A stretch of 64,000 nt of DNA from NCBI RefSeq assembly GCF_013179735.1, contig NZ_JABMEG010000001.1, positions 558,001 through 622,000 of the forward strand. The letters are read 5' to 3'. Every line of letters starts with the position of its first letter. Positions within the stretch are counted from its first letter, which is position 1. Positions 9,695-19,129 of the stretch are shown piece by piece. Made by a program: the position numbers and the translations under genes. Under the pieces are notes generated by a model. It saw only the letters and a list, made by a program, of their open reading frames with translations. It ran no database searches and was not told where the DNA came from. This stretch comes from Permianibacter fluminis. Lineage in GTDB: Bacteria > Pseudomonadota > Gammaproteobacteria > Enterobacterales > Permianibacteraceae.

Positions 9695-10099
9695 TCAGGG
9701 CATCCGGATTTTGCCGCCGGCACCGCCGAGCCCGGCCATGCCGCCGAAGCCACCGGGTTCTTGGCCGGGAATGACAATCGACGACGCCTGTTGCCGGCGC
9801 ATCTCCTGAATTTCTTCCATCGTTTGCAACAACGATTGCTTGGCGGCGTCGGCGAACTTGCCGATAGCTTCGTCCAGCGTTGCCGCCTCGATTTCAAACG
9901 CCAGCGGCAGTGCGCCGCCCGGCGTCATCAGCTGGGTCTGGCCGGTGTAGAGCACGGCCCGGTTCATGTCGAAACTGCCGTCGGTATTGACCGGGGTCAT
10001 CACCCGGATGCTGCCGACCCGGCCATCGGTATAGACCTCTTCCTTGTACAGGTTGGCGGTGTCGAGCCGCATGTCGGGCAGGCGTTCTTCGGGAATCAT
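9695..10099 (-). CDS. Hypothetical protein with Gly-rich C-terminus
   Basis: About 134 residues if started at the ATG at 10099 (MIPEERLPDM); an in-frame ATG at 10132 would add eleven residues of low-information sequence. The protein is soluble and acidic. It has a beta-rich first half and a helical segment around DEAIGKFADAAKQSLLQTMEEIQEMRR. The tail GGFGGMAGLGGAGG is flexible. I do not recognise the family with certainty. It is read toward the binding-protein gene (convergent) and is divergent from the MerR regulator. Confidence 0.6.
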   Translation of the reverse strand: MIPEERLPDMRLDTANLYKEEVYTDGRVGSIRVMTPVNTDGSFDMNRAVLYTGQTQLMTPGGALPLAFEIEAATLDEAIGKFADAAKQSLLQTMEEIQEMRRQQASSIVIPGQEPGGFGGMAGLGGAGGKIRMP

Positions 10100-10262
10100 G
10101 GCAGGAGGTCCGTTGGCGAAAGTGGCCGGCATTATCCCAGAGTCCGGCCTGCAGACCCAACCGCCATTGCGCTCCGGCTCGCCCTAGCCAGACCAACCCT
10201 GCGACCCGGCCCATGCTGCCAGCAGAGCCTGCGGCTGAACCCAACTGCTGCCACATTCACCC

Positions 10263-10293
10263 TTGACCCTGACGTTACGTCAGGGTTTATCGT
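10263..10293 (+). promoter_or_regulatory. MerR-type promoter and operator
   Basis: TTGACC at 10263-10268 is a good -35 and TATCGT at 10288-10293 an acceptable -10. They are separated by 19 bases, the over-long spacer that MerR activators correct by twisting DNA. Filling the spacer is a perfect dyad, CCCTGACG-TTA-CGTCAGGG at 10267-10285. The regulator gene starts at 10323, so this is almost certainly the autoregulated promoter of the merR-MATE operon. Confidence 0.8.
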
Positions 10294-10322
10294 GCCGGCA
10301 CTCGACCTCACCGGGGCCCGGC

Positions 10323-11108
10323 ATGGCTTACACAATCGGCGAGCTCGCCAAGCGCAGCGGCGTCACGGTCCGCAGCCTGCATCACTACGACGAATTCGGT
10401 TTGCTGAAGCCCTCTGGCCGCAGCGACAGCGGCTACCGGCTGTATACCGATGCCGACGTGACCCGGCTGCTGCGCATACTGGCGTACCGGCAAATGGGCC
10501 TGGCACTGAAAGACGTGCTCCGTTTGCTGAACAGCGAATCGCTGTCACTGCAACAGGTGCTGGACCAGCAGATCAACGCGACCCGCCAGCAGATCAGCCG
10601 GCAACAGCGCTTGCTGGATCGCCTGCAGTATTTGTCGCGCCGTGCCAGCGGCCCGGACGGCGTCGATGCCGACGAGTTGCTGCAGGCGATGACCATCATG
10701 AACAAGCTCGATGAGTACCTCGATGCCGATCAGCAGCAGCAGCTGGATCGCATCCGGCAATCGATGGACGAAGGTCAGCTGGAAGCGGTGCGGGCAAACT
10801 GGGCCGAACTGATTCCGGCGGTGCGCGCGGAACTGGCAAAAGGCAGCGACCCGACCAGCGAACCGGTGCAGCAATTGGCGATCCGCTGGATGCAATTGCT
10901 GCGGCAATTCACCAACGGTGATCTGCAGATGATTCAGAAAATCGGCTCGATGTATCAGCAGGAGCCGGGCTTGCAAAAACTGACCGGCATCGATCGCGAG
11001 CTGCTCGACTTTATCGGCCGCGCGTTCGCCGTCTGCGCGGAAAAACGCGAACTCTGGGATATCGATCTGCCCGCCAGTCCGACTGACCAGCCCGCCCCAG
11101 AAAAATAG
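10323..11108 (+). CDS. MerR-family regulator with TipAS-like effector domain
   Basis: 261 residues from ATG at 10323; the frame is open upstream to 10263 but that part covers the promoter. Residues 1-70 are a MerR winged helix (YTIGELAKRSGVTVRSLHHYDEFGLL, with SGYRLY). A coiled-coil dimerisation helix follows. The last 140 residues resemble the TipAS antibiotic-recognition domain, which binds drugs or peptides. It lies 20 bases upstream of a MATE pump gene, and a 19-base-spacer operator sits in front. The likely role is drug-responsive activation of its own operon; the inducer is unknown. Confidence 0.9.
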   Translation: MAYTIGELAKRSGVTVRSLHHYDEFGLLKPSGRSDSGYRLYTDADVTRLLRILAYRQMGLALKDVLRLLNSESLSLQQVLDQQINATRQQISRQQRLLDRLQYLSRRASGPDGVDADELLQAMTIMNKLDEYLDADQQQQLDRIRQSMDEGQLEAVRANWAELIPAVRAELAKGSDPTSEPVQQLAIRWMQLLRQFTNGDLQMIQKIGSMYQQEPGLQKLTGIDRELLDFIGRAFAVCAEKRELWDIDLPASPTDQPAPEK

Positions 11109-11128
11109 ATTTAACCAGCGAGTACAAC

Positions 11129-12493
11129 ATGAAAGATTTGACCCAGGGTTCGATTACCCGACACATCCTGATCATGGCCGCGCCAATCACCATCGGCATG
11201 CTGGTGCAAACGCTGTATTTCTTGGTCGATCTGTATTTTGTCGGCCAGCTTGGCGGCAGCGCACTGGCCGGCGTCAGCACCGCTGGCAATGTGATGTTCC
11301 TGATCATGGCGCTGACCCAAATGCTTGGCGTTGGCAGCATGGCCTTGATCGCGCAGGCAGTCGGCCGCAAGGATCAGGACGATGCCAATCTGATTTTCAA
11401 TCAGAGTCTGTTGATGTCGCTGCTGTGCGGCGGCCTGACTTTGCTCGCCGCCTACACGCTCACGCCGAGTTATTTGCAGGCACTCGGTGCCGATGCCGCT
11501 ACCCGCGAACAAGGCCTGCAATACCTGTACTGGTTTGCGCCAGGTCTGGCGCTGCAGTTTGCGCTCAATGCCATGGGTTCGGCGCTGCGCGGTACCGGCA
11601 TCGTCAAACCGACGATGCTGGTGCACATGCTTACCTTGCTGATCAATATCGTACTGGCACCGGTCCTGATTGCTGGCTGGGGCACGGGTATTGCACTCGG
11701 TGTTGCCGGTGCCGGTCTGGCGAGCTCGATTGCCGTGGCGGCTGGGGTGCTGTTACTGGCACGTTATTTTGCCAAACAGGAAAAATACGTGGGCTATCAC
11801 CGGCACTTGTTACGGCCGCAATGGCAGGTCTGGAAACGCATTCTGAATATCGGTCTGCCGAGCGGCGGTGAGTTTGCCTTCATGTTTGTCTATATGGCGA
11901 TCATTTACGCGCTGATCAGCTCGTTCGGCAGCAGCGCGATGGCCGGCTTTGGCATCGGTTCGCGCGTCATGCAGGCGATCTTCATGCCGGGCATGGCAAT
12001 TGCGTTTTCGGTCGGCCCCATCGCCGGTCAGAACGTCGGCGCCGGCAACACGGCGCGCGTGCGTGAAGTCATTCGCACCGCGCTGATGATCGAAAGCCTG
12101 CTGATGCTGGTGCTGACCGTGCTGTGCCAGCTGCAACCGCATTGGCTGGTGCAGGCCTTCAGCAACGATGCCGAGGTCAGCGCGGTGGCCAGTCAGTTCC
12201 TGCAGATCATTTCGTTCAACTTTGTTGCCGCTGGCATCGTCATGACCTGCTCGGGTGTTTTCCAGGGTTTGGGCAACACCTGGCCGGCCTTGCTGAGCAC
12301 CGGCACCCGCTTGCTGAGTTTTGTCCTGCCGGCCTTGCTGCTGGCCAGACAGCCGGGCTTCACGCTGACTCAGGTCTGGTATCTGTCGGTCGCCGCCAAC
12401 ACCTTGCAGGCACTGACCAGTTTGCTGTTACTGCGCTGGCAATTGCGCCGACCGCGCCTGCCAGTTTCAACGCCGGCCAGCGTAGCGGCGTGA
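11129..12493 (+). CDS. MATE-family multidrug/toxin efflux protein
   Basis: 454 residues, twelve predicted membrane segments in two homologous halves, as expected for MATE transporters. The N-terminus (ITRHILIMAAPITIGMLVQTLYFLVDLYFVG) and the mid-protein GLPSGGEF segment are characteristic. Such pumps export cationic drugs and metabolites in exchange for Na+ or H+. The gene begins 20 bases after the MerR/TipAS regulator and shares its promoter, so expression is probably drug-inducible. Substrate cannot be deduced. It converges on the GGDEF gene; GGCGTGA at 12487-12493 and TCACGCC at 12510-12516, which include the two stop codons, can pair as a hairpin. Confidence 0.92.
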   Translation: MKDLTQGSITRHILIMAAPITIGMLVQTLYFLVDLYFVGQLGGSALAGVSTAGNVMFLIMALTQMLGVGSMALIAQAVGRKDQDDANLIFNQSLLMSLLCGGLTLLAAYTLTPSYLQALGADAATREQGLQYLYWFAPGLALQFALNAMGSALRGTGIVKPTMLVHMLTLLINIVLAPVLIAGWGTGIALGVAGAGLASSIAVAAGVLLLARYFAKQEKYVGYHRHLLRPQWQVWKRILNIGLPSGGEFAFMFVYMAIIYALISSFGSSAMAGFGIGSRVMQAIFMPGMAIAFSVGPIAGQNVGAGNTARVREVIRTALMIESLLMLVLTVLCQLQPHWLVQAFSNDAEVSAVASQFLQIISFNFVAAGIVMTCSGVFQGLGNTWPALLSTGTRLLSFVLPALLLARQPGFTLTQVWYLSVAANTLQALTSLLLLRWQLRRPRLPVSTPASVAA

Positions 12494-12509
12494 ATCACTG
12501 CAAACCGAA

Positions 12510-14480
12510 TCACGCCACATCGTCACTGGCATTTTCCTCGGCCAGTACGGTTTGATTGCGACCGGCAGCCTTGGCCTGATACAGCGCCGCATCCGCGCGC
12601 TGGATCAGCGCTTGCAAATTGGTCTCGCCGCGCTGCCGCGTCGCCACCCCAAGGCTGATGGCGAGACTGAGTTCTGACGCGATATGGCCAGCCGGCGCCT
12701 GCACTACCGCCTTGCGCAGGCGTTCGGCAACATCGACTGCGGTGCTAGCGTTGGCGCCCGGCAGCAACACCATGAATTCTTCGCCACCGATGCGACCAAT
12801 CGTGTCGCCTTGACGCAATTGGTCGCGACAGCACTGCGCGACCAATTGCAGCGCCTGATCACCGCAGGCATGACCGAAACGGTCATTGACGCGTTTGAAA
12901 TAATCGATGTCGAGCAGCAACAACGAAAACGGCTGCACGCCACTACGCCAATGCTCATTGGCCAGTTGATATACCGCGCGCCGGTTCGGCACTTTGGTCA
13001 GCTCATCGGTCAAAGCCATGGCCCGCATATGACGGGCAATGCGCAGTTGGCGCACCGCGAAATAGGCAACGAAGATCGCAATCAGCCCGGCCAGCACAAT
13101 GATCAGGTATTGCTGGCGGGCCAGCGTGCTTGCATCCTGCAGTTGGCGCGCCTGCCACTGTTGCAGTTCGGCCAGGCGCTGGTTTTCTTTCTGCTGGGCC
13201 TGATTGTCGAACTCGGCCTGTAGCCGCGCCGCCGCGCGATCCTGGATTTGCAGATCGAGCGCGCGATGAATGCGGTCACGCTCTTGTAGCAGGGTCAGCG
13301 CTTCCGGCAGATCGCCGGCTTGTTGGCGCAAGGCGGACAACTCGCTCAGCACCCGGTCGAGATAGCGCAGTGTCTGATTCTGTCGAAAAGTGACCAGAGC
13401 AGCGCGCAAGTCGCGCTCGGCGGCGACTACGTCACCACGATGCCGAGCGATTCGAGCGCGATAGAACGTCAGTTGCGCCAGTATTTCGGCATCGGCAATT
13501 TGCTCAAACGCACGAATGGCCGCGTCGATGTAGGGTGCGGCTTCGTCGTAGCGATCCTGCTGCACCCGGATGGCACCGAGAGAGCGCTGCGCCCAGGCGA
13601 CACTGGTGTTGTCGCCTGCCGCCTTGGCGAGTTCGTAGGAGCGGTATTGGGCTTTCCAGGCCTCGTCCAGTTTGCCTTGCTCTTCCAGTGCCCGGCCAAT
13701 GTTGTACAACGCGGTGATTTGCCCGGGCACTTCCTTGCGCGCTTCGACTTCGGTTAACACCTGCTGAAAATATTGCATGGCTTTTTCGCCATCATCCATG
13801 CCGATATAGAGCACACCGAGGCGTTGCCACAGACTGAGCTGGACATTGCGCAGTTCGCGCATTTTTTCGTGCTCGGCGTTGGCCTGGATGTCGAGCGGCA
13901 GCGCGGCCCGGGCTTGATCGACCAGCGCCTGCGCTTCGCGTAGCGACGCCGCTGCCCTGACGTACCGACCCTGATAGGAATCGAGCGCCGCCAGCGCACT
14001 CAACACTTCGACAATCAGCAGCGCGTCACCGTTTTTGCGAGCATCGGCCAGCGCGGCATCAAACGCCTGCCGGGCGGGCTCCGGCTGACCGGTCCAATCC
14101 AATCCCTGACCGCGACAGATCTGCAGACGGATGCGCGGCTTGCCCGGCAGATCTGGCGTTTGCAACGCCGACTCTGCCAAGGCGATGGCCTGTTTGGGTT
14201 GATCGTTGATGACCAGATTGCATTCGAGCGCGTGCAGAGTGGCGAGCGCTGCTGGCGCCGATTGAAAGCCTGCGGAATTTTTCAGTTGCTGCACGCGCGC
14301 CAGCGCCGCCACGGCATCGGTATTGGCAAGCGCTTCGACCTCGGCAAGCTGGCTGGCGGTATCGGTCGACGAGTCGGCGGACGGTGCGGCCGCTACGCCA
14401 ACCGCGCCGTTGGCGCTGCCGGCCAGGACCACCGCAAGCAACAGCAGGATGCCGGCGCCACCGGCAGGAACAGTCTTCAA
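12510..14480 (-). CDS. Membrane-anchored TPR-GGDEF diguanylate cyclase
   Basis: 656 residues from a TTG start at 14480, chosen because it gives an immediate signal sequence (KTVPAGG then ILLLLAVVLAG). The longer frame to 14744 runs through a direct repeat and the end of the neighbouring gene. Residues about 40-440 are a periplasmic array of TPR-like helices, followed by a coiled coil and one membrane helix (IIVLAGLIAIFVAYFAV). The cytoplasmic GGDEF domain has GGEEF at 565-569 and an RxxD inhibitory site (RQGD) five residues before it. It should make cyclic di-GMP with product inhibition. The signal sensed by the TPR domain is unknown. Confidence 0.87.
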   Translation of the reverse strand: MKTVPAGGAGILLLLAVVLAGSANGAVGVAAAPSADSSTDTASQLAEVEALANTDAVAALARVQQLKNSAGFQSAPAALATLHALECNLVINDQPKQAIALAESALQTPDLPGKPRIRLQICRGQGLDWTGQPEPARQAFDAALADARKNGDALLIVEVLSALAALDSYQGRYVRAAASLREAQALVDQARAALPLDIQANAEHEKMRELRNVQLSLWQRLGVLYIGMDDGEKAMQYFQQVLTEVEARKEVPGQITALYNIGRALEEQGKLDEAWKAQYRSYELAKAAGDNTSVAWAQRSLGAIRVQQDRYDEAAPYIDAAIRAFEQIADAEILAQLTFYRARIARHRGDVVAAERDLRAALVTFRQNQTLRYLDRVLSELSALRQQAGDLPEALTLLQERDRIHRALDLQIQDRAAARLQAEFDNQAQQKENQRLAELQQWQARQLQDASTLARQQYLIIVLAGLIAIFVAYFAVRQLRIARHMRAMALTDELTKVPNRRAVYQLANEHWRSGVQPFSLLLLDIDYFKRVNDRFGHACGDQALQLVAQCCRDQLRQGDTIGRIGGEEFMVLLPGANASTAVDVAERLRKAVVQAPAGHIASELSLAISLGVATRQRGETNLQALIQRADAALYQAKAAGRNQTVLAEENASDDVA

Positions 14481-14537
14481 AGGGGAGCTCTTCGATGCAG
14501 GGATACCGGGGCAAGCGTAGCCGACGCCAGCGCCGCG

Positions 14538-14607
14538 CGGTTCAACGCCGCCGCGCCAGCCAGCTGTCGAGCGCGTTGGCAAAGCGCATCCGGTCCTGTT
14601 GGCTGAA
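14538..14607. repeat. 70-bp direct repeat, copy A
   Basis: Matches 14646-14715 at 69 of 70 positions (A versus G in GGCAAAGCG/GGCGAAGCG). This copy lies between the GGDEF gene and the yaiI-like gene and is not part of an intact gene. Copy B contains the last codons and stop of the yaiI-like gene, so copy A is a duplicated gene tail. Confidence 0.95.
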
Positions 14608-14645
14608 TCACGGCCGGGCCGATTTATCGGCGCCGCTCCGGAAAA

Positions 14646-14715
14646 CGGTTCAACGCCGCCGCGCCAGCCAGCTGTCGAGCGCGTTGGCGAAGCGCATCCG
14701 GTCCTGTTGGCTGAA
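14646..14715. repeat. 70-bp direct repeat, copy B (3' end of yaiI-like gene)
   Basis: Holds the stop codon (14650-14652) and the final 21 or so codons of the YaiI-family gene. The two copies start 108 bases apart. Sequence similarity tails off just beyond the 70 bases (CGGCCGGGCC versus CGCCGGGCC), suggesting the original duplication was somewhat longer. Confidence 0.95.
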
Positions 14716-15096
14716 CGGCGCCGGGCCACCGCCGTGTTCACCACTGGCGCGCATGGTGTCCATGAAGTCGCGGATATTGAGCCGCTGACGGACGTTTTCC
14801 CGGGTGTAGAGTTCGCCGCGCGGATTCAGCGCGGCCACTTTCTTCTCGACCAGCTCCGCGGCCAGTGGAATGTCCTGGGTCACCACCAGATCACCGGGCT
14901 GGGCCTGCTGAACAATGTAGTTGTCGGCAACATCGAAGCCCTGTTCGACCTGAACGCAGCGAATCAGGCTGGACGCCGGCTTGGCCAGATACTGGTTGGC
15001 GACCATGACCACCGGCAGCTGCAAACGGGCCGAAACCCGAAAGATGATCTCCTTGATCACCTTGGGGCAGGCATCGGCATCGACCCACAGCGTCAT
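14650..15096 (-). CDS. yaiI: YaiI/UPF0178 (DUF188) family protein
   Basis: 148 residues. The start [16 protein letters not shown] is the family hallmark; DADACP carries conserved acidic residues of a PIN-like fold. Three consecutive ATG codons lie at 15102, 15099 and 15096. GAGG sits seven bases before the third, so 15096 is preferred. Conserved [15 protein letters not shown] and LNPRGELYT follow. The fold suggests a nuclease-like function, not established for this family. The 3' end is part of a 70-bp direct repeat. Confidence 0.88.
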   Translation of the reverse strand: MTLWVDADACPKVIKEIIFRVSARLQLPVVMVANQYLAKPASSLIRCVQVEQGFDVADNYIVQQAQPGDLVVTQDIPLAAELVEKKVAALNPRGELYTRENVRQRLNIRDFMDTMRASGEHGGGPAPFSQQDRMRFANALDSWLARRR

Positions 15097-15291
15097 CATC
15101 ATTCCTCAATTGGTACATTCGCACTGGCTGTACACCAGCCGCCCCGCACCCTGTCAAAGGGCTTTACAGCCTACCGTCGAGCCGCGTGATGACCCGTTCC
15201 AAGTATTTGTTTTTTCTGGCCTTATTTTTGTGGCACAGGGCTTGCTCAGGGTTTGCCAATTGCCATTGTCTGTTCGTCAAAGGATTGCATC

Positions 15292-16074
15292 ATGAAGCGT
15301 CTTCTTGTTGTTGCGCTTGGGCTGGGAAGCCTGGTGGCCGCCAATGCCAGCCTCGCCGACACCATTACTTGGGATTTTACCTGCAGCAGCAACTGCAATC
15401 CCAATACCTCGGCCTATGGTAACAACCGCTCCTTCACCGGTAGCGATGCCAGCTCGACTGTCGATGTCGGTGCCATGGCCAATACCGGCGGCAACGGCAA
15501 CATCACCATTCAGGACGCCTATCTGGCGGCATGGGATGGCGGCTTGGGGGCCTATAACCGCGATCGCAGCGCCGGCAATGACTCCGACGCCACCAATGAT
15601 GTCGACAGCAACGAAGGCAATGCACCTGAGCATGCTCTCGACAACAACGGCCGCTATGAAATGGCCCTGTTCACCTTCGCCCAGATGACTGAACTGACTG
15701 GTTTGGAAATCGGCTGGAAAGGTGACGACAGTGACATGTCGGTGCTGGCCTGGACCGGTCCGGGCGCACCGCCGAGCACAACCGGCATGGGCTGGGGCGA
15801 TCTGATTGGTGCCGGTTGGTCTTTGGTTGGTCAGTACGCCGACCTCGTTACCGGCAGCTGGCAGAACATCAACGCCGCCGGTTATGCCTCACGTTATTGG
15901 CTGGTTGGCGCGCACAACCCGGTATTCGGTGGTGATGCCTTCAGCACCGGTAATGACTACATCAAGATCAGCGGCCTGACCGGTCACAGCGTCACCGTTG
16001 ATGAGCCGCTGGCACTGACGCTTATGGCGCTGGGTCTGGCTGGCTTGGCCGCCCGCCGCAAGCGCGCTGCCTGA
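15292..16074 (+). CDS. Secreted protein with PEP-CTERM-like C-terminal tail
   Basis: 260 residues from ATG at 15292 (AAGGA upstream); the extension to 15253 is not needed. A signal peptide (RLLVVALGLGSLVAANASLAD) is followed by a Gly/Asn/Asp-rich beta-type domain with a Cys pair (CSSNC) near the mature N-terminus. The last 25 residues are DEP, a Leu/Ala/Gly hydrophobic stretch and RRKRAA, the layout of exosortase substrates, with VDEP in place of the usual VPEP. No exosortase gene is in the window. The protein is likely exported and sorted to the cell surface. A terminator follows. Confidence 0.75.
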   Translation: MKRLLVVALGLGSLVAANASLADTITWDFTCSSNCNPNTSAYGNNRSFTGSDASSTVDVGAMANTGGNGNITIQDAYLAAWDGGLGAYNRDRSAGNDSDATNDVDSNEGNAPEHALDNNGRYEMALFTFAQMTELTGLEIGWKGDDSDMSVLAWTGPGAPPSTTGMGWGDLIGAGWSLVGQYADLVTGSWQNINAAGYASRYWLVGAHNPVFGGDAFSTGNDYIKISGLTGHSVTVDEPLALTLMALGLAGLAARRKRAA

Positions 16075-16126
16075 GTCGGATTTAACACTGCTTTAGCCGC
16101 CCGCACTGCGGGTGTCGGTTCCACCT

Positions 16127-16161
16127 CGACGCGTCGGTCCATCCGGCGCGTCGGTTTTTTT
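16127..16161 (+). terminator. Rho-independent terminator
   Basis: CGACGCG at 16127-16133 pairs with CGCGTCG at 16147-16153, followed by G and a run of seven T at 16155-16161. It ends the PEP-CTERM-like gene. Confidence 0.8.
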
Positions 16162-16297
16162 GCCTGTCGTTTGCCAAGCTTCCTCTTCAGTAACACCGCT
16201 GTCGCTTTCGTAGCACAGCAGTCACTTCCGCATTTCTGCTATTGCCTCAGACCACCGCAACTCGGTCAACGTCGCCCACACTGAAATCAGCAGTCGA

Positions 16298-17359
16298 TCA
16301 GCTGGCGGCGAACAAGTGCAGCTGGCGCGCAGTCACCCAGACCAGTTGGCCTTCTTCCAATTCCAGCATGGCGTAACGCGCCCGCGACAATTCCACTTCG
16401 ATCCGCTCAGCGCTGCTGTCGGTGGTCAACTCCACCCGCACCCGCGGTCCCAAGCCCAGCACGCGATCAATGTGGGCCGGCAGGCCACCGTGATCGGTCA
16501 GATCGGGTTCCAGATCGAGTTCATACGGGCGGGCAAAACCGGTAGCGGCGGCACCATCGGCCAGATTACTGGTCGCCACTTTCAGGAAATGATTGGCCAG
16601 CAGCAGGCGACCGCCACGCAGCTCGCCGTTGAACTGATTGACGCCACCGAGAAAGCGGTAAACAAACGGACTGTTTGGCGCTTCATACACGGCCTCTGGG
16701 CTGCCGCGCTGCTCGACCTGGCCGCGCTGCATGATCACGACATCATCAGCCACTTCCAGCGCCTCTTCCTGATCATGCGTGACGAAGATCGTGGTGACTT
16801 GCAGCTCGTTCTGCAGCTGACGCAACCAGATGCGCAGATCCTTGCGCACCTGTGCGTCCAGTGCGCCGAACGGTTCATCGAGCAACAGGATTTGCGGTGA
16901 GACCGCCAGTGCCCGGGCCAGGGCAATCCGCTGGCGCTGGCCACCGGACAATTGGTCCGGATAGCGATCGGCAAATCCGGCAAGCTGCACCAGATCCAGC
17001 AACTCCTGCACACGCAAGTGCAGCGCATGTTCACTCGGCCGTTCTTTCCGCGGCTTGACCCGCAAACCAAAGGCAATGTTCTCAAACACGGTCATGTGCC
17101 GAAACAGCGCGTAATGCTGAAAGACAAAACCGACTTTGCGCTGACGCACTTGCCGGTCCGAACTGTCGACGCCATCGAGCAACAGCTGACCGTGATCGGC
17201 CTGCTCCAAACCGGCAATGATGCGCAGCAAGGTGGTTTTGCCACAGCCAGACGGGCCAAGCAGCGCCGTCAATTTGCCGGGCGCGAAGTCCAGCGAAATG
17301 TCGCGCAGCACTTTCTGGTTGTCGAACTGCTTGCTGATCTGTTGCAGCGATATTTTCAT
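16298..17359 (-). CDS. cysA: Sulfate/thiosulfate ABC importer ATPase CysA
   Basis: 353 residues. ABC ATPase motifs: [12 protein letters not shown] (Walker A), LSGGQRQR signature, [11 protein letters not shown] (Walker B) and the switch His in FVTHDQEE. The C-terminal 110 residues form the TOBE-like regulatory domain of CysA proteins. It hydrolyses ATP for sulfate and thiosulfate import. Its start overlaps the cysW stop by four bases, indicating translational coupling. It is the last gene of sbp-cysT-cysW-cysA. Confidence 0.95.
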   Translation of the reverse strand: MKISLQQISKQFDNQKVLRDISLDFAPGKLTALLGPSGCGKTTLLRIIAGLEQADHGQLLLDGVDSSDRQVRQRKVGFVFQHYALFRHMTVFENIAFGLRVKPRKERPSEHALHLRVQELLDLVQLAGFADRYPDQLSGGQRQRIALARALAVSPQILLLDEPFGALDAQVRKDLRIWLRQLQNELQVTTIFVTHDQEEALEVADDVVIMQRGQVEQRGSPEAVYEAPNSPFVYRFLGGVNQFNGELRGGRLLLANHFLKVATSNLADGAAATGFARPYELDLEPDLTDHGGLPAHIDRVLGLGPRVRVELTTDSSAERIEVELSRARYAMLELEEGQLVWVTARQLHLFAAS

Positions 17360-18213
17360 GATGCTTCGGGTTCCACGGCGCGCGCCTGGCGCCGGTTTTC
17401 GGTGATGGTGGTCAGAATCAGGGTCAGCAGCGCCAGCACGGTCAACAAGGACGCGCAGGCAAACGCCGCGCTGAATTGATATTCGTTATGCAGGATTTCA
17501 ACGTGCAGCGGCAGGGTATTGGTTTCACCACGAATGTGGCCGGACACTACCGATACCGCGCCGAACTCGCCCATCGCTCTGGCGTTGCACAAAATGATGC
17601 CGTTGATCAGCGCCCATTTGATATTCGGCAGCGTCACTCGCCAGAACAGCGTCCAGCCGGACGCCCCCAGCGTCATCGCTGCTTCTTCTTCGTCGCGGCC
17701 TTGCGCTTGCATCAGAGGCACCAGCTCGCGCACGACATACGGCAGGGTGATGAAAATGGTGGCCAGCACGATGCCGGGCAAGGCAAAGATAATCTGGATG
17801 TCATTGTCTTGCAGCCAATGACCCATCCAGCCCTGGGCACCGAACAGCAAGACGAACATCAGGCCGGCAACCACAGGTGATACCGAGAACGGCAGATCGA
17901 TCAGGGTCAGCAAAATATCCTTGCCGCGAAAATCGAACTTGGTCAGCAGCCAAGCCGCCAGCACGCCAAACACGGTGTTGAGCGGCACGGCGATCAGCGC
18001 AACCCAGACCGTCAGCCGGATCGCCGACCAGGCTTCGGCGTCGGTGACGGCAGTCAGATACACCTGCCAGCCCTTGGCAAACGCTTCGATGAAAATGGTC
18101 AGCAGCGGTGCGACCAACACGCCAAAGAACAACACGGCTGCCAACAGAATCAGCGGCCAGCGTATCCACCATGGTTCGATCAGCAGGTGCGATGGTCTGC
18201 GAGCAACGGACAT
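17356..18213 (-). CDS. cysW: Sulfate ABC importer permease CysW
   Basis: 285 residues, about six membrane segments, binding-protein-dependent permease fold. The EAA loop is visible as [31 protein letters not shown], and [16 protein letters not shown] is the CysW-specific signature. It pairs with CysT to form the inner-membrane channel for sulfate. It begins 16 bases after the cysT stop and overlaps cysA by four bases. Confidence 0.95.
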   Translation of the reverse strand: MSVARRPSHLLIEPWWIRWPLILLAAVLFFGVLVAPLLTIFIEAFAKGWQVYLTAVTDAEAWSAIRLTVWVALIAVPLNTVFGVLAAWLLTKFDFRGKDILLTLIDLPFSVSPVVAGLMFVLLFGAQGWMGHWLQDNDIQIIFALPGIVLATIFITLPYVVRELVPLMQAQGRDEEEAAMTLGASGWTLFWRVTLPNIKWALINGIILCNARAMGEFGAVSVVSGHIRGETNTLPLHVEILHNEYQFSAAFACASLLTVLALLTLILTTITENRRQARAVEPEAS

Positions 18214-18229
18214 GAACGGGTCGCCTTTT

Positions 18230-19129
18230 CTATTTGCGCTGAAAGCGGTTCAGACGACGCTGCTGCTGGTTGATCAGCAACAGCAGTGCGAATGACAGCA
18301 GCAGCATGATGGTTGCAACTGCCGTGGCGCCGGCGTAATCGTATTGCTCCAGCTTGATGTAAATCAGCAGCGGTGCAATCTCCGAAACTTTCGGCATGTT
18401 GCCAGCGATGAAAATCACCGAACCGTATTCGCCAATGCCGCGGGCAAACGCCAAGGCAAAACCGGTCAGGATGGCTGGCCGGATCGCCGGCAGAACAACA
18501 CGGTGAAAAATCTGCCAGTGATTGGCACCGAGTGACGCCGCCGCTTCTTCGACGCCGGCATCCAGTTCAGTCAGTACCGGTTGCACTGTGCGCACAACGA
18601 AAGGCAAGCCAATAAACAGCAGCGCAACCACAATACCCAATGGCGTGTACGTCACCTCAATGCCTAAGGTTTGCAAGTAGCGGCCAATGCTGCCATCCGG
18701 GGCATACACTGCGGTCAGCGCGATGCCGGCGACCGCAGTCGGCAGCGCGAACGGCAAATCGATTAGTGCATCCCAGAAGCGATGACCGGGCAGCCGATAC
18801 CGAACCAACACCCAGGCGAGCAAGGTGCCGATGAAAACGTTGGCCAGCGCGGCGATCAGCGCCGAGCCAAACGAGATTTTCAACGCCGACAAGACCCGGA
18901 CATTGGTCAACAGTTTCCACCAGCCATCAAGCGGCAGACTCATCGACTTCAGCAGCACGGCCGAGATCGGCACCAGCACCAGAATCAGCAGATACAGAGC
19001 GGTGCAGAACAGGGTTAGCCGAAAGCCGGGCAGTACCCGGCTCGGTCGTTGCCGCAGCTGATGTGCTTGCGGCTGTAGCTCGCCCGCGGGTGCGTTACTG
19101 CGTAGCGCTGATTTGGTCAAAGAGGCCAC
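18230..19129 (-). CDS. cysT: Sulfate ABC importer permease CysT (CysU)
   Basis: About 299 residues if started at GTG 19129. The frame is open to an ATG at 19177, but that would overlap sbp by 83 bases, and no ATG lies closer to the conserved SRVLPGF region where E. coli CysT begins. The true start is therefore uncertain. Membrane segments, the EAA loop ([24 protein letters not shown]) and [17 protein letters not shown] identify CysT. It overlaps the sbp stop, consistent with coupling, and forms the permease heterodimer with CysW. Confidence 0.92.
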   Translation of the reverse strand: MASLTKSALRSNAPAGELQPQAHQLRQRPSRVLPGFRLTLFCTALYLLILVLVPISAVLLKSMSLPLDGWWKLLTNVRVLSALKISFGSALIAALANVFIGTLLAWVLVRYRLPGHRFWDALIDLPFALPTAVAGIALTAVYAPDGSIGRYLQTLGIEVTYTPLGIVVALLFIGLPFVVRTVQPVLTELDAGVEEAAASLGANHWQIFHRVVLPAIRPAILTGFALAFARGIGEYGSVIFIAGNMPKVSEIAPLLIYIKLEQYDYAGATAVATIMLLLSFALLLLINQQQRRLNRFQRK

